From Acidovorax temperans (GTDB taxonomy: Bacteria; Pseudomonadota; Gammaproteobacteria; Burkholderiales; Burkholderiaceae_C), in contig NZ_VFPV01000005.1 in assembly GCF_006716905.1 (NCBI RefSeq), forward strand, positions 1 through 64,000: DNA of 64,000 bases, given 5' to 3'. The translations under genes and the position numbers were made by a program. The notes beneath the pieces were generated by a model. That model did not search any database, was not told where the DNA came from, and saw nothing but the letters and a program-made list of their open reading frames with translations. Each line of letters begins with the position of its first letter. The first letter of the stretch is position 1. Positions 52,686-61,053 of this stretch are shown here, piece after piece.

Positions 52686-53924
52686 TCAGGCGGTCTCGCG
52701 TGTCGAGACTTCGAACGCCTTGAGATCGAAGCCTGGAGCGGCCGCCTCGGCAGGACTGAGCGGCGTGTTGCGTGCAATGAGCTTGCGCGCCGCCATGTGG
52801 TCGGCTGGCCGATTGCATGATTCCACTGCCACCAAACGGCCGGCGCGGAAGCAAAGGACGCTGATCTGGTGCTGCTCGACGGAGCCGAGCACGACGGTTT
52901 CATCGTGCCCGTCGGCGAGGCCGGCGATTTGCAGCTTGAGTTCTCCCTGGTCGGTCCAGAACCAGGGCAGGGCGGCATAGCCGGCGGGCTTGCCCATGAG
53001 CCGGGCCGCCACGGCCTTGGCCTGGTCCACGGCATTCTGAACCGACTCGAGCCGGATGGCCTGTGGTGACCAGGGGCTGGGAAAGCTGACCACGTCGCCG
53101 ATGGCGGAAATGGCCGGGTCGCTGGTGAGCAGATGGGCGTCGACAACGATGCCGTTGTTGACGGTCAACTGTGCCTGAGCAGCGAGTTCCGCGTTGGGCA
53201 GCACGCCGATGCCATAGACCACCAGATCCGCCGGCAGGACTTCGCCGCTGGCCAGCTCCACGCTGCGCACCTGGCCGCCATCGCCGTGGATTGCGGCGAG
53301 GCTCTGGCCATAGTGGATTCGCACACCCCACCGGGCGTGGGCGTGATCGAATACCTGGGACGTGACCGCAGAGAGGGCTCGGGCCATTGGCCGCGTGCCC
53401 AGCTCCAGCACGTCCACCGCGATGCCGCGTGCGGCTGCGACGGCCGCGAACTCCAGGCCGATGAAGCCCGCGCCAATGACCACTGCGCGCTTCGCGCTGC
53501 CCAGGCGCTGTGACAGCCCGTCGGCATCTGCTAGGTTGCGCAAGCCGAATACGCCGCCGAGCTCGATGCCCGCGACCGCCGGCACACGGTTGCGCGCGCC
53601 GGTTGCCAGCACCAGGTGCTCGTAGGCGAGTCTTTCGCCGCTGGCGAGGACAAGCTCGCGGCGTTCCCGGTCGATGGCAGTGGCACTGCCCTGTATGCGC
53701 GTGATGCGGTGCTCGTCAAAGTACTCGGGGGGTCGAAAGCGCAGCGCCGCCACGCCGACCTTTCCTAGCAGATAGGCCTTGGACAGTGGTGGACGCTGGT
53801 AGGGAACGCCAGGTTCGTCGCCGATGAGGGTGACCGCGCCTTCAAATCCCTCCTGCCGCAGCGATGCTGCAACCTGATAGCCGGCTTGGCCGGCACCGAC
53901 GATGACGATGGAATTGTGGGACAT
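52686..53924 (-). CDS. FAD-dependent ferredoxin/rubredoxin reductase
   Basis: The 412-aa flavoprotein has GAGQAG for FAD at 10-15, ALRFRPPEYF, AYEHLVLATGARNRVP, a second dinucleotide site VVIGAGFIGLEFAA for NADH, and SDPAISAIGDVVSFPS. The reductase C-terminal domain follows (WFWTDQGELKLQIAGL). It resembles reductases of P450 and ring-hydroxylating systems; no oxygenase or ferredoxin lies in the window, so its partner must be elsewhere. The ATG at 53924 is the family start. Confidence 0.92.
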   Translation of the reverse strand: MSHNSIVIVGAGQAGYQVAASLRQEGFEGAVTLIGDEPGVPYQRPPLSKAYLLGKVGVAALRFRPPEYFDEHRITRIQGSATAIDRERRELVLASGERLAYEHLVLATGARNRVPAVAGIELGGVFGLRNLADADGLSQRLGSAKRAVVIGAGFIGLEFAAVAAARGIAVDVLELGTRPMARALSAVTSQVFDHAHARWGVRIHYGQSLAAIHGDGGQVRSVELASGEVLPADLVVYGIGVLPNAELAAQAQLTVNNGIVVDAHLLTSDPAISAIGDVVSFPSPWSPQAIRLESVQNAVDQAKAVAARLMGKPAGYAALPWFWTDQGELKLQIAGLADGHDETVVLGSVEQHQISVLCFRAGRLVAVESCNRPADHMAARKLIARNTPLSPAEAAAPGFDLKAFEVSTRETA

Positions 53925-53935
53925 AGAGTTCTGCT

Positions 53936-55237
53936 TCAAAGAGTTTGGTCAGGGGCGGTCTTGCGCTCGAAGATCGGATAACGGCCCAACGAGAGCAACG
54001 CGAGGCCACCAAAGAGAAACATGGGCCCGCAGACCCACAGCGTCGCCTGGTACGAGCCGGTGCCCCGGTAGAGTTGCCCGAAGAGCCACGGGGCCAGCGT
54101 GGAAGCCAGCGTGATCAGCCCGAGGTGGATGCCGAACAGGCGGCCGTAGTCACGCATGCCGAAATACCGCGAGACGAGAAAGGCCGCCAGGTCGAACTCG
54201 GCACCCGCGCCGATGCCCACCAGCATGACACCCAGCACGAGCCAGCCGGTATCGTTCGCGCCGCTGATACCCAGGAGCAGGCACCCCAGAGCCGGCAGCC
54301 CCAGGGCGACGGCGGCCACGCCAGGCGCCCAGAGGCGGTCCACCAGGTAGCCCACGACGACCCGCCCCAATATCAGCGACAAGCCAAAGCTGCCGAAGAT
54401 GCGCGCTGCATCCCCTGCCTCCAGGCCTTTGTCGCGCAACAGGGGGACACCATTCGTGACCAGCGTCACCACGCAGGCCACGACCATGGACAAGGCGATG
54501 TTCAGAAGCCAGAAGCGAGGATTGCGCACGCCTTCGCGCAGCGAGGCACCCGTGACCATGGCATCTGCTGACGATGCTGACTCGCTGTGCTTGCGGACCG
54601 GGGCGCGGGCAGGCTCTTTCATCCAGGCCAGCACCAGGGGCAGCACCAGCACTATTGGCAGGGCCGCCAGAAGCCAGAAGGCCGCCTGCCAGTTCCATTG
54701 CGAGATCACGGCGCTCACCGCCGAGGGAATGAGCATGGCGGCCAGACCGGTGCCGGAAAGAACCAGCGCGAGAGCCAGGCCGCGGTTGCGCTCGAACCAC
54801 AGGTTCACCAGATGGGTCCAGGTGACGTGCATAGTGCCCATGCTGGCCATGGACATCAGGAAAAAGCCCAGGTAGAGCGTCACGATCGAAGGCCCCAAGC
54901 GCGTCATGGCGATGAAGGCCAGGGAAAGCATGCACAGCGAGATCACCGTGACGCGCTTCATGCCAAAGCGCAGATTGAGCCAGCCCACGATCTGGGATGC
55001 GACCACCGATCCCAGAAACATGAAGCTCACTGCGGACTGAAGATCCGCGCGGGCCCAGTCAAATGTCTGCTGCAGCGGAACCATCATCGCGCCGTAGGCA
55101 TACAGCATGGATGAGTTGGAGTTGATCGCCAGTCCCAGCGTGGCCAGAATCACGATGCGCCACGCGCTCTTGAACTCAGTCAGATCGATGCCCAGGCCAT
55201 GCGCGGTATGTGAAGAGGTGGGGAGAGGTTGTGTCAT
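53936..55237 (-). CDS. MFS permease
   Basis: The 433-aa protein has about twelve hydrophobic segments, in two halves separated by a cytoplasmic loop (EPARAPVRKHSESAS). The first half has YAYGAMMVPLQQTFDWARAD and GWLNLRFGMKRVTVISLC (motif A-like). It resembles monocarboxylate/oxalate-formate antiporter-type MFS carriers. It would import the organic acid substrate. It is one unit with the reductase (11-bp gap) downstream. Confidence 0.9.
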   Translation of the reverse strand: MTQPLPTSSHTAHGLGIDLTEFKSAWRIVILATLGLAINSNSSMLYAYGAMMVPLQQTFDWARADLQSAVSFMFLGSVVASQIVGWLNLRFGMKRVTVISLCMLSLAFIAMTRLGPSIVTLYLGFFLMSMASMGTMHVTWTHLVNLWFERNRGLALALVLSGTGLAAMLIPSAVSAVISQWNWQAAFWLLAALPIVLVLPLVLAWMKEPARAPVRKHSESASSADAMVTGASLREGVRNPRFWLLNIALSMVVACVVTLVTNGVPLLRDKGLEAGDAARIFGSFGLSLILGRVVVGYLVDRLWAPGVAAVALGLPALGCLLLGISGANDTGWLVLGVMLVGIGAGAEFDLAAFLVSRYFGMRDYGRLFGIHLGLITLASTLAPWLFGQLYRGTGSYQATLWVCGPMFLFGGLALLSLGRYPIFERKTAPDQTL

Positions 55238-55285
55238 AGGGTGCCGGCAATGGGGAAGGGAAGGGCAGGTAGGGCCAGGGCCGGT

Positions 55286-56479
55286 TCACTCGCGCACGAG
55301 CAGAAGCGAGCCGGCCAGCGGGCCTCCGCCGGCCGCCGCGACCGCTACCTGGTGCGGCGCGATCTGGCGCTGTCCGGCGCGCTCCCAGAGTTGGGTGCAA
55401 GCCTCGTGCACATACCCAAGGCCGTGGGTTCTTCCCCCCGAGAGCTGGCCGCCGTTGGTGTTCACCGGCAGGGCGCCGTCGCGGGCGATCCGCGTGCCGC
55501 CTTCGACGAAGCGGCCGCTTTCGCCAACCGGGCACAGGCCCAAGGCCTCCAGCCAGAGCAGGGTCAGGATGGAAAAGCCGTCGTACAACTGGGCACTGCG
55601 GACATCAGCCGGCTTGAGATCGGTTCGCTGCCACATCATGCGTGCCGCGTCGATGCTGGCCCCGCCGGTCAGGGAAACCTGATCCCAGGACCAGGGCTGG
55701 TGCAGGGCCGAACCGATGGCCTCCAGGCGGATGGGGGGATTCGGTCCATGGCGCGCCGCATCCATGCGCGAGAGCACGATGGCCGTCGCCCCGTCGCAGT
55801 GCACGTCGCAATCGAACATGCGCAGGGGCGTCGAGATCATGCGGGAGGCCAAGTAGTCGTCCATGGTCATGGGCGTGCGGTACACAGCCTTGGGATTGAG
55901 CTCGGCGTTGGCACGGCAGGTCAGGGCGATTTGCGCCAACTGCTCGGGGGTGGTCCCGTATTCGTGGAAGTGCCGCTGCGCGTACATGGCCATCAGGTTG
56001 ATGGCCGAGTGCACTTCATAGGGGGTGTACCACTGCCAGAAGAAGCTGCTGTCGCGCCCGGCGGTCTTGTTGCTCAAGGCGTTGGCATTCTTGTCGAGCC
56101 GCCGCGCGCTCGCTTCGGTGATCGTGCGGAACACCAGCACATGGCGGCACAGGCCCGCGGCGATGGCCATCGCGCCGTTGATCACGCCGGCCAGTGGCCC
56201 CGGCCCTTCGTAGCCGCCGCCATACCAGTTGACGTGGAGCCCCATCGTGCCGATCAGCGCATTGGGGCCCACCGGGGAAAAGCTGTTGCCATTGTTGTTG
56301 TCGCCTGGCCAGCAAGCCACGCCATCGATGTCCTTTCGCGTGAGCCCCGCATCGGCAATGGCCTCCAGGCATGCGTCCAGGGTCAGGCGCATAGCGGACT
56401 TGTCGGATGGGCGGGCCACTTCGGATTGGCCTACGCCGGCGATCGCCACGTTTTTTTCGTACAGATGGTCGAACATCAT
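55286..56479 (-). CDS. Thiolase-like lipid-transfer protein (possible retro-aldolase)
   Basis: The 397-aa protein has the thiolase fold of SCP2-type (Ltp) proteins: VAIAGVGQSEVARPSDKSAM, then GLTRKDIDGVACW. Where true thiolases carry the nucleophilic cysteine, it reads YEGPGPLAGVINGAMAIAAG with none. LYDGFSILTLLWLEALG and NTNGGQLSGGRTHGLGYVHE are typical of Ltp2-like aldolases of steroid side-chain breakdown. It overlaps the following DUF35 gene by four bases, as in the Ltp2-DUF35 aldolase complexes. The longest frame runs far upstream; the ATG at 56479 is the natural start. It may cleave a beta-hydroxyacyl-CoA. Confidence 0.85.
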   Translation of the reverse strand: MMFDHLYEKNVAIAGVGQSEVARPSDKSAMRLTLDACLEAIADAGLTRKDIDGVACWPGDNNNGNSFSPVGPNALIGTMGLHVNWYGGGYEGPGPLAGVINGAMAIAAGLCRHVLVFRTITEASARRLDKNANALSNKTAGRDSSFFWQWYTPYEVHSAINLMAMYAQRHFHEYGTTPEQLAQIALTCRANAELNPKAVYRTPMTMDDYLASRMISTPLRMFDCDVHCDGATAIVLSRMDAARHGPNPPIRLEAIGSALHQPWSWDQVSLTGGASIDAARMMWQRTDLKPADVRSAQLYDGFSILTLLWLEALGLCPVGESGRFVEGGTRIARDGALPVNTNGGQLSGGRTHGLGYVHEACTQLWERAGQRQIAPHQVAVAAAGGGPLAGSLLLVRE

Positions 56480-56874
56480 TCGGCTTTCTTGAACAGAGGG
56501 AGCCAGACGTCTTCGTGCTGCTCGAAAGTGACATGCACCGGCATGCCGATTCGCACCTGATCGGGCGCTAATTCCACTACGTTGCTGAGCAGGCGCAGGC
56601 CGGGCTGATCGTCGAGCTCGACGATGGCCACGACGTAGGGTGCGGCCAGCTCGGGCTTCCACGCCTGGTGGTTGATGGTGTAGGTGGCGATGCGGCCGCG
56701 GCCGGTTGTGGCCTGCGGCGCCACATCCAGCGAACCACAGAATGGGCAGATCGGAGCGGGTGGATGAAAGAACCGCCGGCAGGTGCTGCAGCGATGGATC
56801 ATCAGTCGGCCCGATTCCCCTCCCTGCCAAAAGGCCGATGAGTCGCTGGTGATCTGGGGCAGTTTTCGTGGCAT
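56476..56874 (-). CDS. DUF35 OB-fold/zinc-ribbon protein
   Basis: The 132-aa protein has a rubredoxin-like zinc ribbon (RCSTCRRFFHPPAPICPFCG) followed by an OB fold (TYTINHQAWKPELAAPYVVA, then GMPVHVTFEQHEDVWLPLF). Such proteins form complexes with Ltp-type thiolase-fold enzymes. Its stop overlaps the start of the partner, so translation is probably coupled. It lies at the left side of the second divergent promoter. Confidence 0.9.
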   Translation of the reverse strand: MPRKLPQITSDSSAFWQGGESGRLMIHRCSTCRRFFHPPAPICPFCGSLDVAPQATTGRGRIATYTINHQAWKPELAAPYVVAIVELDDQPGLRLLSNVVELAPDQVRIGMPVHVTFEQHEDVWLPLFKKAE

Positions 56875-56924
56875 GAACGCGGGGTATGTCGGGCTGGCAG
56901 TGGGTTGAATCAGGGCCGCTACGA

Positions 56925-56975
56925 ATTGACGCAGGCGGGCTGAGAGAGTTTAATATCTGAACAAATTGCGTCAAT
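56925..56975. promoter_or_regulatory. Divergent promoter with inverted repeat
   Basis: ATTGACGCA (56925-56933) and TGCGTCAAT (56967-56975) are perfect 9-bp arms separated by 33 bp, in the 138 bp between the DUF35 gene and the SDR. The motif TGAACAAATT (56958-56967) shared with the TetR palindrome at 40254 lies inside. This is a likely regulatory region for both directions. Confidence 0.5.
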
Positions 56976-57012
56976 GTGTCTAACTAATGGTTTCTACCAA
57001 CCATCTGCATCT

Positions 57013-57708
57013 ATGAGTGAACATTCTTTGGCGAACCGCCATATCGTTGTGACCGGCGGCCTGGGCGTGCTGGGCCGTGCCGTGGGGGCCGTGCTGGTCG
57101 AGCAGGGAGCCCGCGTTGTCCTGCTCGATCGTGTTGCTGCCCAGGATGTGCCTGGGATCACGGCGGTGATCGGCGGCATTGACCTGACCGACCCGGATGC
57201 CACACGGTCCGCATTCCAGCAGGCAAGCGAGCGGCTCCAGGGCTTCGATGGCCTGGTGAACGCCGCCGGGGGGTTCCGATGGGAAACGCTGGAGAGCGGA
57301 ACCCTGGAGTCGTGGGATGCGCTCTATGCGATGAATCTGCGCAGTACCGTGGTGGCGTGCCGGGAGGCTCTGCCACGGCTGTTGGCGGCCGATGGCTCAG
57401 GCATCGTCAACGTGGGAGCGCTGGCTGCACAGAAGGCTGGAATGGGAATGGGGGCTTATGCGGCGTCCAAGGCTGGCGTCGCGCGGCTGACCGAAGCGCT
57501 TGCCGAGGAGGTCAAGGATCGTGGCGTGCGTGTGAACGCTGTTTGCCCCAGCATTCTGGACACGCCTGCCAACCGGGCCGATATGCCCGATGCCGACACC
57601 GCGCGCTGGGTATCGCCGCGCTCGCTGGCTGCCGTCATCGCGTTTCTGTTGTCGGACGATGCCAGCGCCGTCACAGGCGCGTGCATTCCGGTGGCCGGTC
57701 GGGTGTGA
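57013..57708 (+). CDS. SDR-family protein lacking the catalytic serine
   Basis: The 231-aa Rossmann protein has VTGGLGVLGRAVG at 13-25, VNAAGGF and YAASK with Y149 and K153. Thirteen residues before the tyrosine, where the catalytic serine belongs, it reads VNVGALAAQ (A136). It ends VTGACIPVAGRV. The usual D/G after beta-2 is LLDR. It may be an SDR with altered chemistry or a non-catalytic subunit. An upstream ATG at 56974 is in frame, but the domain begins after 57013. Confidence 0.85.
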   Translation: MSEHSLANRHIVVTGGLGVLGRAVGAVLVEQGARVVLLDRVAAQDVPGITAVIGGIDLTDPDATRSAFQQASERLQGFDGLVNAAGGFRWETLESGTLESWDALYAMNLRSTVVACREALPRLLAADGSGIVNVGALAAQKAGMGMGAYAASKAGVARLTEALAEEVKDRGVRVNAVCPSILDTPANRADMPDADTARWVSPRSLAAVIAFLLSDDASAVTGACIPVAGRV

Positions 57709-57710
57709 TC

Positions 57711-58232
57711 ATGGAAGACATGCGCTTGTCCCAGGAGCATTCGTCACCCGGGGCCGTTGGAGAGGGCGGCGGCAATGCCATGGCTTGGTCCGATCGCTAC
57801 TTGCTTGGGCACGGTGACATGGATGGCACCCATCGCGAATTTGTCGCGTGCGTGGCGGCCCTTCAAACAGCGAAAGATGTCGATCTTGCGGGGTGCCTTG
57901 CCGCTTTCGAAGCACATGCCGTCGAGCATTTCGAGCAGGAGCGGCGCTGGATGGACTCCACCGGGTTTCCTGCCGCACAGTGCCATGTGGACGAACATAC
58001 GGCGGTTCTGCGTTCCGTGCACGAGGTGCAGGAGATTCTGCGCAATGGCGGTCCAGGGCAGATAGCCCGCGATCTCGCCCATGCGCTCGCGAATTGGTTC
58101 CCAGGACACGCCGATTACATGGATGCTTCGCTTGCCCAATGGCTGGTCAAGCGCAGCCATGGTGGAGCGCCGGTGGTGCTTCGCCGCCGGCTGGAGCCCG
58201 CTGACGCGCCGCCTCTGCCGCCGGCCAACTGA
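57711..58232 (+). CDS. Hemerythrin-domain protein
   Basis: The protein has a bacteriohemerythrin core: DRYLLGHGDMDGTHREFVAC, then FEAHAVEHFEQERRWMDSTG, CHVDEHTAVLRSVHEV and NWFPGHADYMDASLAQW, giving the iron-binding histidines and acidic residues. The ATG at 57711 gives 173 aa; ATG 57780 (MAWSDRY) is the usual family start. It begins 3 bp after the SDR stop, so it is co-transcribed. Oxygen or iron sensing/storage is the family role; why it sits in a catabolic unit is unknown. Confidence 0.85.
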   Translation: MEDMRLSQEHSSPGAVGEGGGNAMAWSDRYLLGHGDMDGTHREFVACVAALQTAKDVDLAGCLAAFEAHAVEHFEQERRWMDSTGFPAAQCHVDEHTAVLRSVHEVQEILRNGGPGQIARDLAHALANWFPGHADYMDASLAQWLVKRSHGGAPVVLRRRLEPADAPPLPPAN

Positions 58233-58298
58233 GTCTTCGTTCCCGCTAGAGGCGCTTTGCCCCTGGTTTTCAATCCCCCCACAAGAGAAACGATCAAT

Positions 58299-59285
58299 AT
58301 GAGACTGGTGACATTTCAGGCTGCAGGCGAAGCCGCCCGCGCAGGCGCATTCATCGAGGGCGACCAAGCGGTGCTTGACTTGCGGCAGGCGGCGCAGACC
58401 GTGCATGGCGGCAGCGCGGACGCACTGGCGAGCATCCTCGCGCTGATCGAAGCGGGGCCCGCTGCCTCCGAGCTTGCGCGCGACCTGATCGCGCGCGCGC
58501 CCCGTGCGGCCGTCCGGGAGCGCAGCGCGGTCAGAATCCTGGCGCCCATCCAACCGCCACCGCAAATGCGCGATGCCTCTTGCTTCGAGCTGCATCTGCG
58601 CCAGAGCTATGCGGCAGCACGGCGGGCACGCGCGGCGCGCACACCGGATCCGGAGGCCACACTGAAGGCCATGAACACCCGCTCAGACGAGCGCGCGATC
58701 GAGACCTTCCTGCGCCAGCCCATCTACTACAAATGCAACCGTTTTGCGACCATCGGCGTGGACGACGATGTCGTGTGGCCCGGCTACAGCAAGGCGCTCG
58801 ATTTTGAGCTCGAGTTCGGCTTCTACCTAGGCGCGCGGGCCAAGGACGTGCCCAAAGAGAAGGCGCGCGAGTACATCTTTGGCTACACGATCTTCAATGA
58901 CATCAGCGCGCGTGATGCCCAGGCCGCGGAAATGGGCGGCATGCTGGGGCCGGCCAAGGGCAAGGACTTCGATACCAGCAACGTGATGGGGCCCTGCCTG
59001 GTCACTGCCGATGAGCTCCCCGATCCCTACAACCTGAACATGGTCGCCCGTGTCAATGGCGAGGAATGGGGGCGCGGCAATTCGCGCGACATGTATTGGA
59101 AGTTCGAGGATGTGATCGCGCATGTCTCGCGCTCCGAAACCCTGCATCCCGGTGAGTTCATCGGGTCGGGAACGGTGGGCAATGGCTGTGGCCTGGAGCA
59201 GATGCGCTACCTCAAGCCTGACGATGTCGTGGAACTAGAGGTGGAGGGCATCGGCCTGCTGCGTACGCGCATCACGCAGCCTTGA
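58299..59285 (+). CDS. Fumarylacetoacetate hydrolase family protein
   Basis: The 328-aa protein has an N-terminal domain (MRLVTFQAAGEAARAGAF) and a FAH fold: YYKCNRFATIG, LDFELEFGFYLGARAKDVPK with the metal-binding E-x-E pattern, FGYTIFNDISARDAQAAEMG, and NGEEWGRGNSRDMYW. FAH enzymes split C-C bonds or decarboxylate 3-oxo acids or oxaloacetate analogues. It would act late in the pathway. The ATG at 58299 is chosen for the conserved MRLVTF start. Confidence 0.9.
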   Translation: MRLVTFQAAGEAARAGAFIEGDQAVLDLRQAAQTVHGGSADALASILALIEAGPAASELARDLIARAPRAAVRERSAVRILAPIQPPPQMRDASCFELHLRQSYAAARRARAARTPDPEATLKAMNTRSDERAIETFLRQPIYYKCNRFATIGVDDDVVWPGYSKALDFELEFGFYLGARAKDVPKEKAREYIFGYTIFNDISARDAQAAEMGGMLGPAKGKDFDTSNVMGPCLVTADELPDPYNLNMVARVNGEEWGRGNSRDMYWKFEDVIAHVSRSETLHPGEFIGSGTVGNGCGLEQMRYLKPDDVVELEVEGIGLLRTRITQP

Positions 59286-59409
59286 TGGGCGTCCTCCACC
59301 CACGGGCGGGCGCCCTGGTTCCGTCGCCGCGGTGGCATGCAGCATGCTTCCGATCGGCGCCTTCACACAACGCAAAAAATCTGCCGCCGGTCGCGGCAGG
59401 GCACATCGA

Positions 59410-61041
59410 ATGAGCAAAGACATTGATAGCGCACCTGGCTGGACGCCAGGACTGCGCGACACTCCCGTGGCGGCCTTGGCCCGCGCGGTTCTCGCGCATC
59501 CGGACAAAATCCTGTTCGATTTCAGTGGCGAGAAAACCACCTACGCCGAGTTCGACGCTCTCAGCAACCGCATGGCCCATGCGCTGCAGGCATTGGGGGT
59601 GAAGGCCGGCGCCACCGTCACTTCGCTGTTCGACAACCACCTCGACGCCGTGGTTCTCTGGATCGCGCTCAACAAGCTGTCCGCCGTGAGCGTTCCGTTG
59701 AACACGGCGCTCAAGGGCGAGTTCCTGCGCCACCAGGTGGCCGACTCGGGGGCCGAGATCGTGGTGTGCGATGCGGCCTACGCTCCGCGCCTGTTCGAGG
59801 TGGCCGGGCACCTTCAAGGCATTAGGCGCCTGTTGGTGCGCGGGGTTGTGGAAAATGGGTGTCCAGACGTTGGTTTTGCCATCGAAAGCCTTGACGATCA
59901 CCGGGGGCACGACACCACGCCCCTGGCCGAGCTGCCCGATCCGGCCGCGCTCAACGCCCTGATCTACACGTCCGGGACAACAGGGCCTTCTAAGGGCTGT
60001 ATGATCAGCGGCAACCAGATGTGCCATGTGGCGCGCCTGCTCCTGCGGGCTGCGCCGTTCGGCCCGAACGATGTGCTGTGGACCCCGTTGCCGCTGTTCC
60101 ACATGAACGCGATCGCGACCGGCGTGGTGTCCACGCTGCTGGTGGGTGGAACGATCTCGATCGCTCCACGGTTCTCGGTCAGCGGCTTCTGGCCTGCCGT
60201 GGAGGCATCCGGGGCCACCGTGGTGTCCATCCTGGGCGCCCTGGGTACGCTGTTGGCCCAGGCCCCGGACAATGACGCGATGAGGCGCTGCTTCGGCCAG
60301 ATCCACACGGTCAAGGGCAATCCGTTCACGGAAGACATCAAGGCGATCTGGCGCACCCGCTTCGGCGCGCGCCACATCGGCTCCAACGCCTACGGCTTGA
60401 CGGAGGCGCTGATCACGTCGGTGCCAGCCGGCGAGCCGGTTCCTCCAGGCTCGTCGGGACGGTGCGCTCCCGAGTTCGACGTGCGCATTTTCGACGACCA
60501 GGACAATCCGCTGCCGCCCGGGCAGGCCGGCGAGGTTGTGTGCCGGCCCCTGCATCCCGACATCATGTTCAAGGGCTACTGGCGCCGGGCCGAGGACACG
60601 CAGAAGGTGATGGGGAACATGTGGTTCCACACGGGAGACATTGGCAAGTTCGACGAGGCCGGGTTCTTCTACTTCGTGGACCGCAAGAAGGACTATCTGC
60701 GCCGGCGGGGGGAGAACATCTCCAGCTTTGAGATGGAATCGGCGATCCTGCAGCATCCCGACATCGAGCAGGTCGCGGTTCATGCCGTGCGGTCGAATCT
60801 GGGCGAGGACGACCTGAAGGTCACCGCCAAGCGGGTGGCGGGTGCCCAACTCACCGAAGAGGCCCTGTGCCGCTGGATGGTGGATCGGGTGCCTTATTAC
60901 GCCGTGCCCCGTTACATCGAGTTCCGGGTAGAACTGCCGGTCAATCCGCAGGGGCGGGTTCTGAAGTACCAGCTGCGCGATGAAGGGGTGACGCCTGCCA
61001 CCTGGGACATCGAGTCCTCCACCATCAAAGTGCAGCGCTAG
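59410..61041 (+). CDS. Acyl-CoA/aryl-CoA ligase (AMP-binding)
   Basis: The 543-aa ligase has the AMP-binding P-loop YTSGTTGPSKG at 186-196, AYGLTEALIT, WFHTGDIGKFDEAGFFYFVD, RRRGENISSFEMESAI and a C-terminal lysine region (NPQGRVLKYQL). It activates a carboxylic acid to its CoA thioester. The closest general resemblance is to crotonobetaine/fatty-acyl ligases. An upstream extension of 26 codons exists; the ATG at 59410 is favoured. Confidence 0.9.
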   Translation: MSKDIDSAPGWTPGLRDTPVAALARAVLAHPDKILFDFSGEKTTYAEFDALSNRMAHALQALGVKAGATVTSLFDNHLDAVVLWIALNKLSAVSVPLNTALKGEFLRHQVADSGAEIVVCDAAYAPRLFEVAGHLQGIRRLLVRGVVENGCPDVGFAIESLDDHRGHDTTPLAELPDPAALNALIYTSGTTGPSKGCMISGNQMCHVARLLLRAAPFGPNDVLWTPLPLFHMNAIATGVVSTLLVGGTISIAPRFSVSGFWPAVEASGATVVSILGALGTLLAQAPDNDAMRRCFGQIHTVKGNPFTEDIKAIWRTRFGARHIGSNAYGLTEALITSVPAGEPVPPGSSGRCAPEFDVRIFDDQDNPLPPGQAGEVVCRPLHPDIMFKGYWRRAEDTQKVMGNMWFHTGDIGKFDEAGFFYFVDRKKDYLRRRGENISSFEMESAILQHPDIEQVAVHAVRSNLGEDDLKVTAKRVAGAQLTEEALCRWMVDRVPYYAVPRYIEFRVELPVNPQGRVLKYQLRDEGVTPATWDIESSTIKVQR

Positions 61042-61053
61042 AGGAGCACCACC

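Noticed and set aside
55229..56560. A 443-codon open frame on the plus strand
   Set aside because: It is opposite the thiolase-like gene and has antisense composition.
56480..56974. N-terminal extension of the thiolase-like protein
   Set aside because: The extra 165 codons overlap the DUF35 gene in another frame and do not resemble any protein; the family start is at 56479.
59272..60849. A 525-codon open frame on the minus strand
   Set aside because: It is opposite the acyl-CoA ligase with clear motifs.
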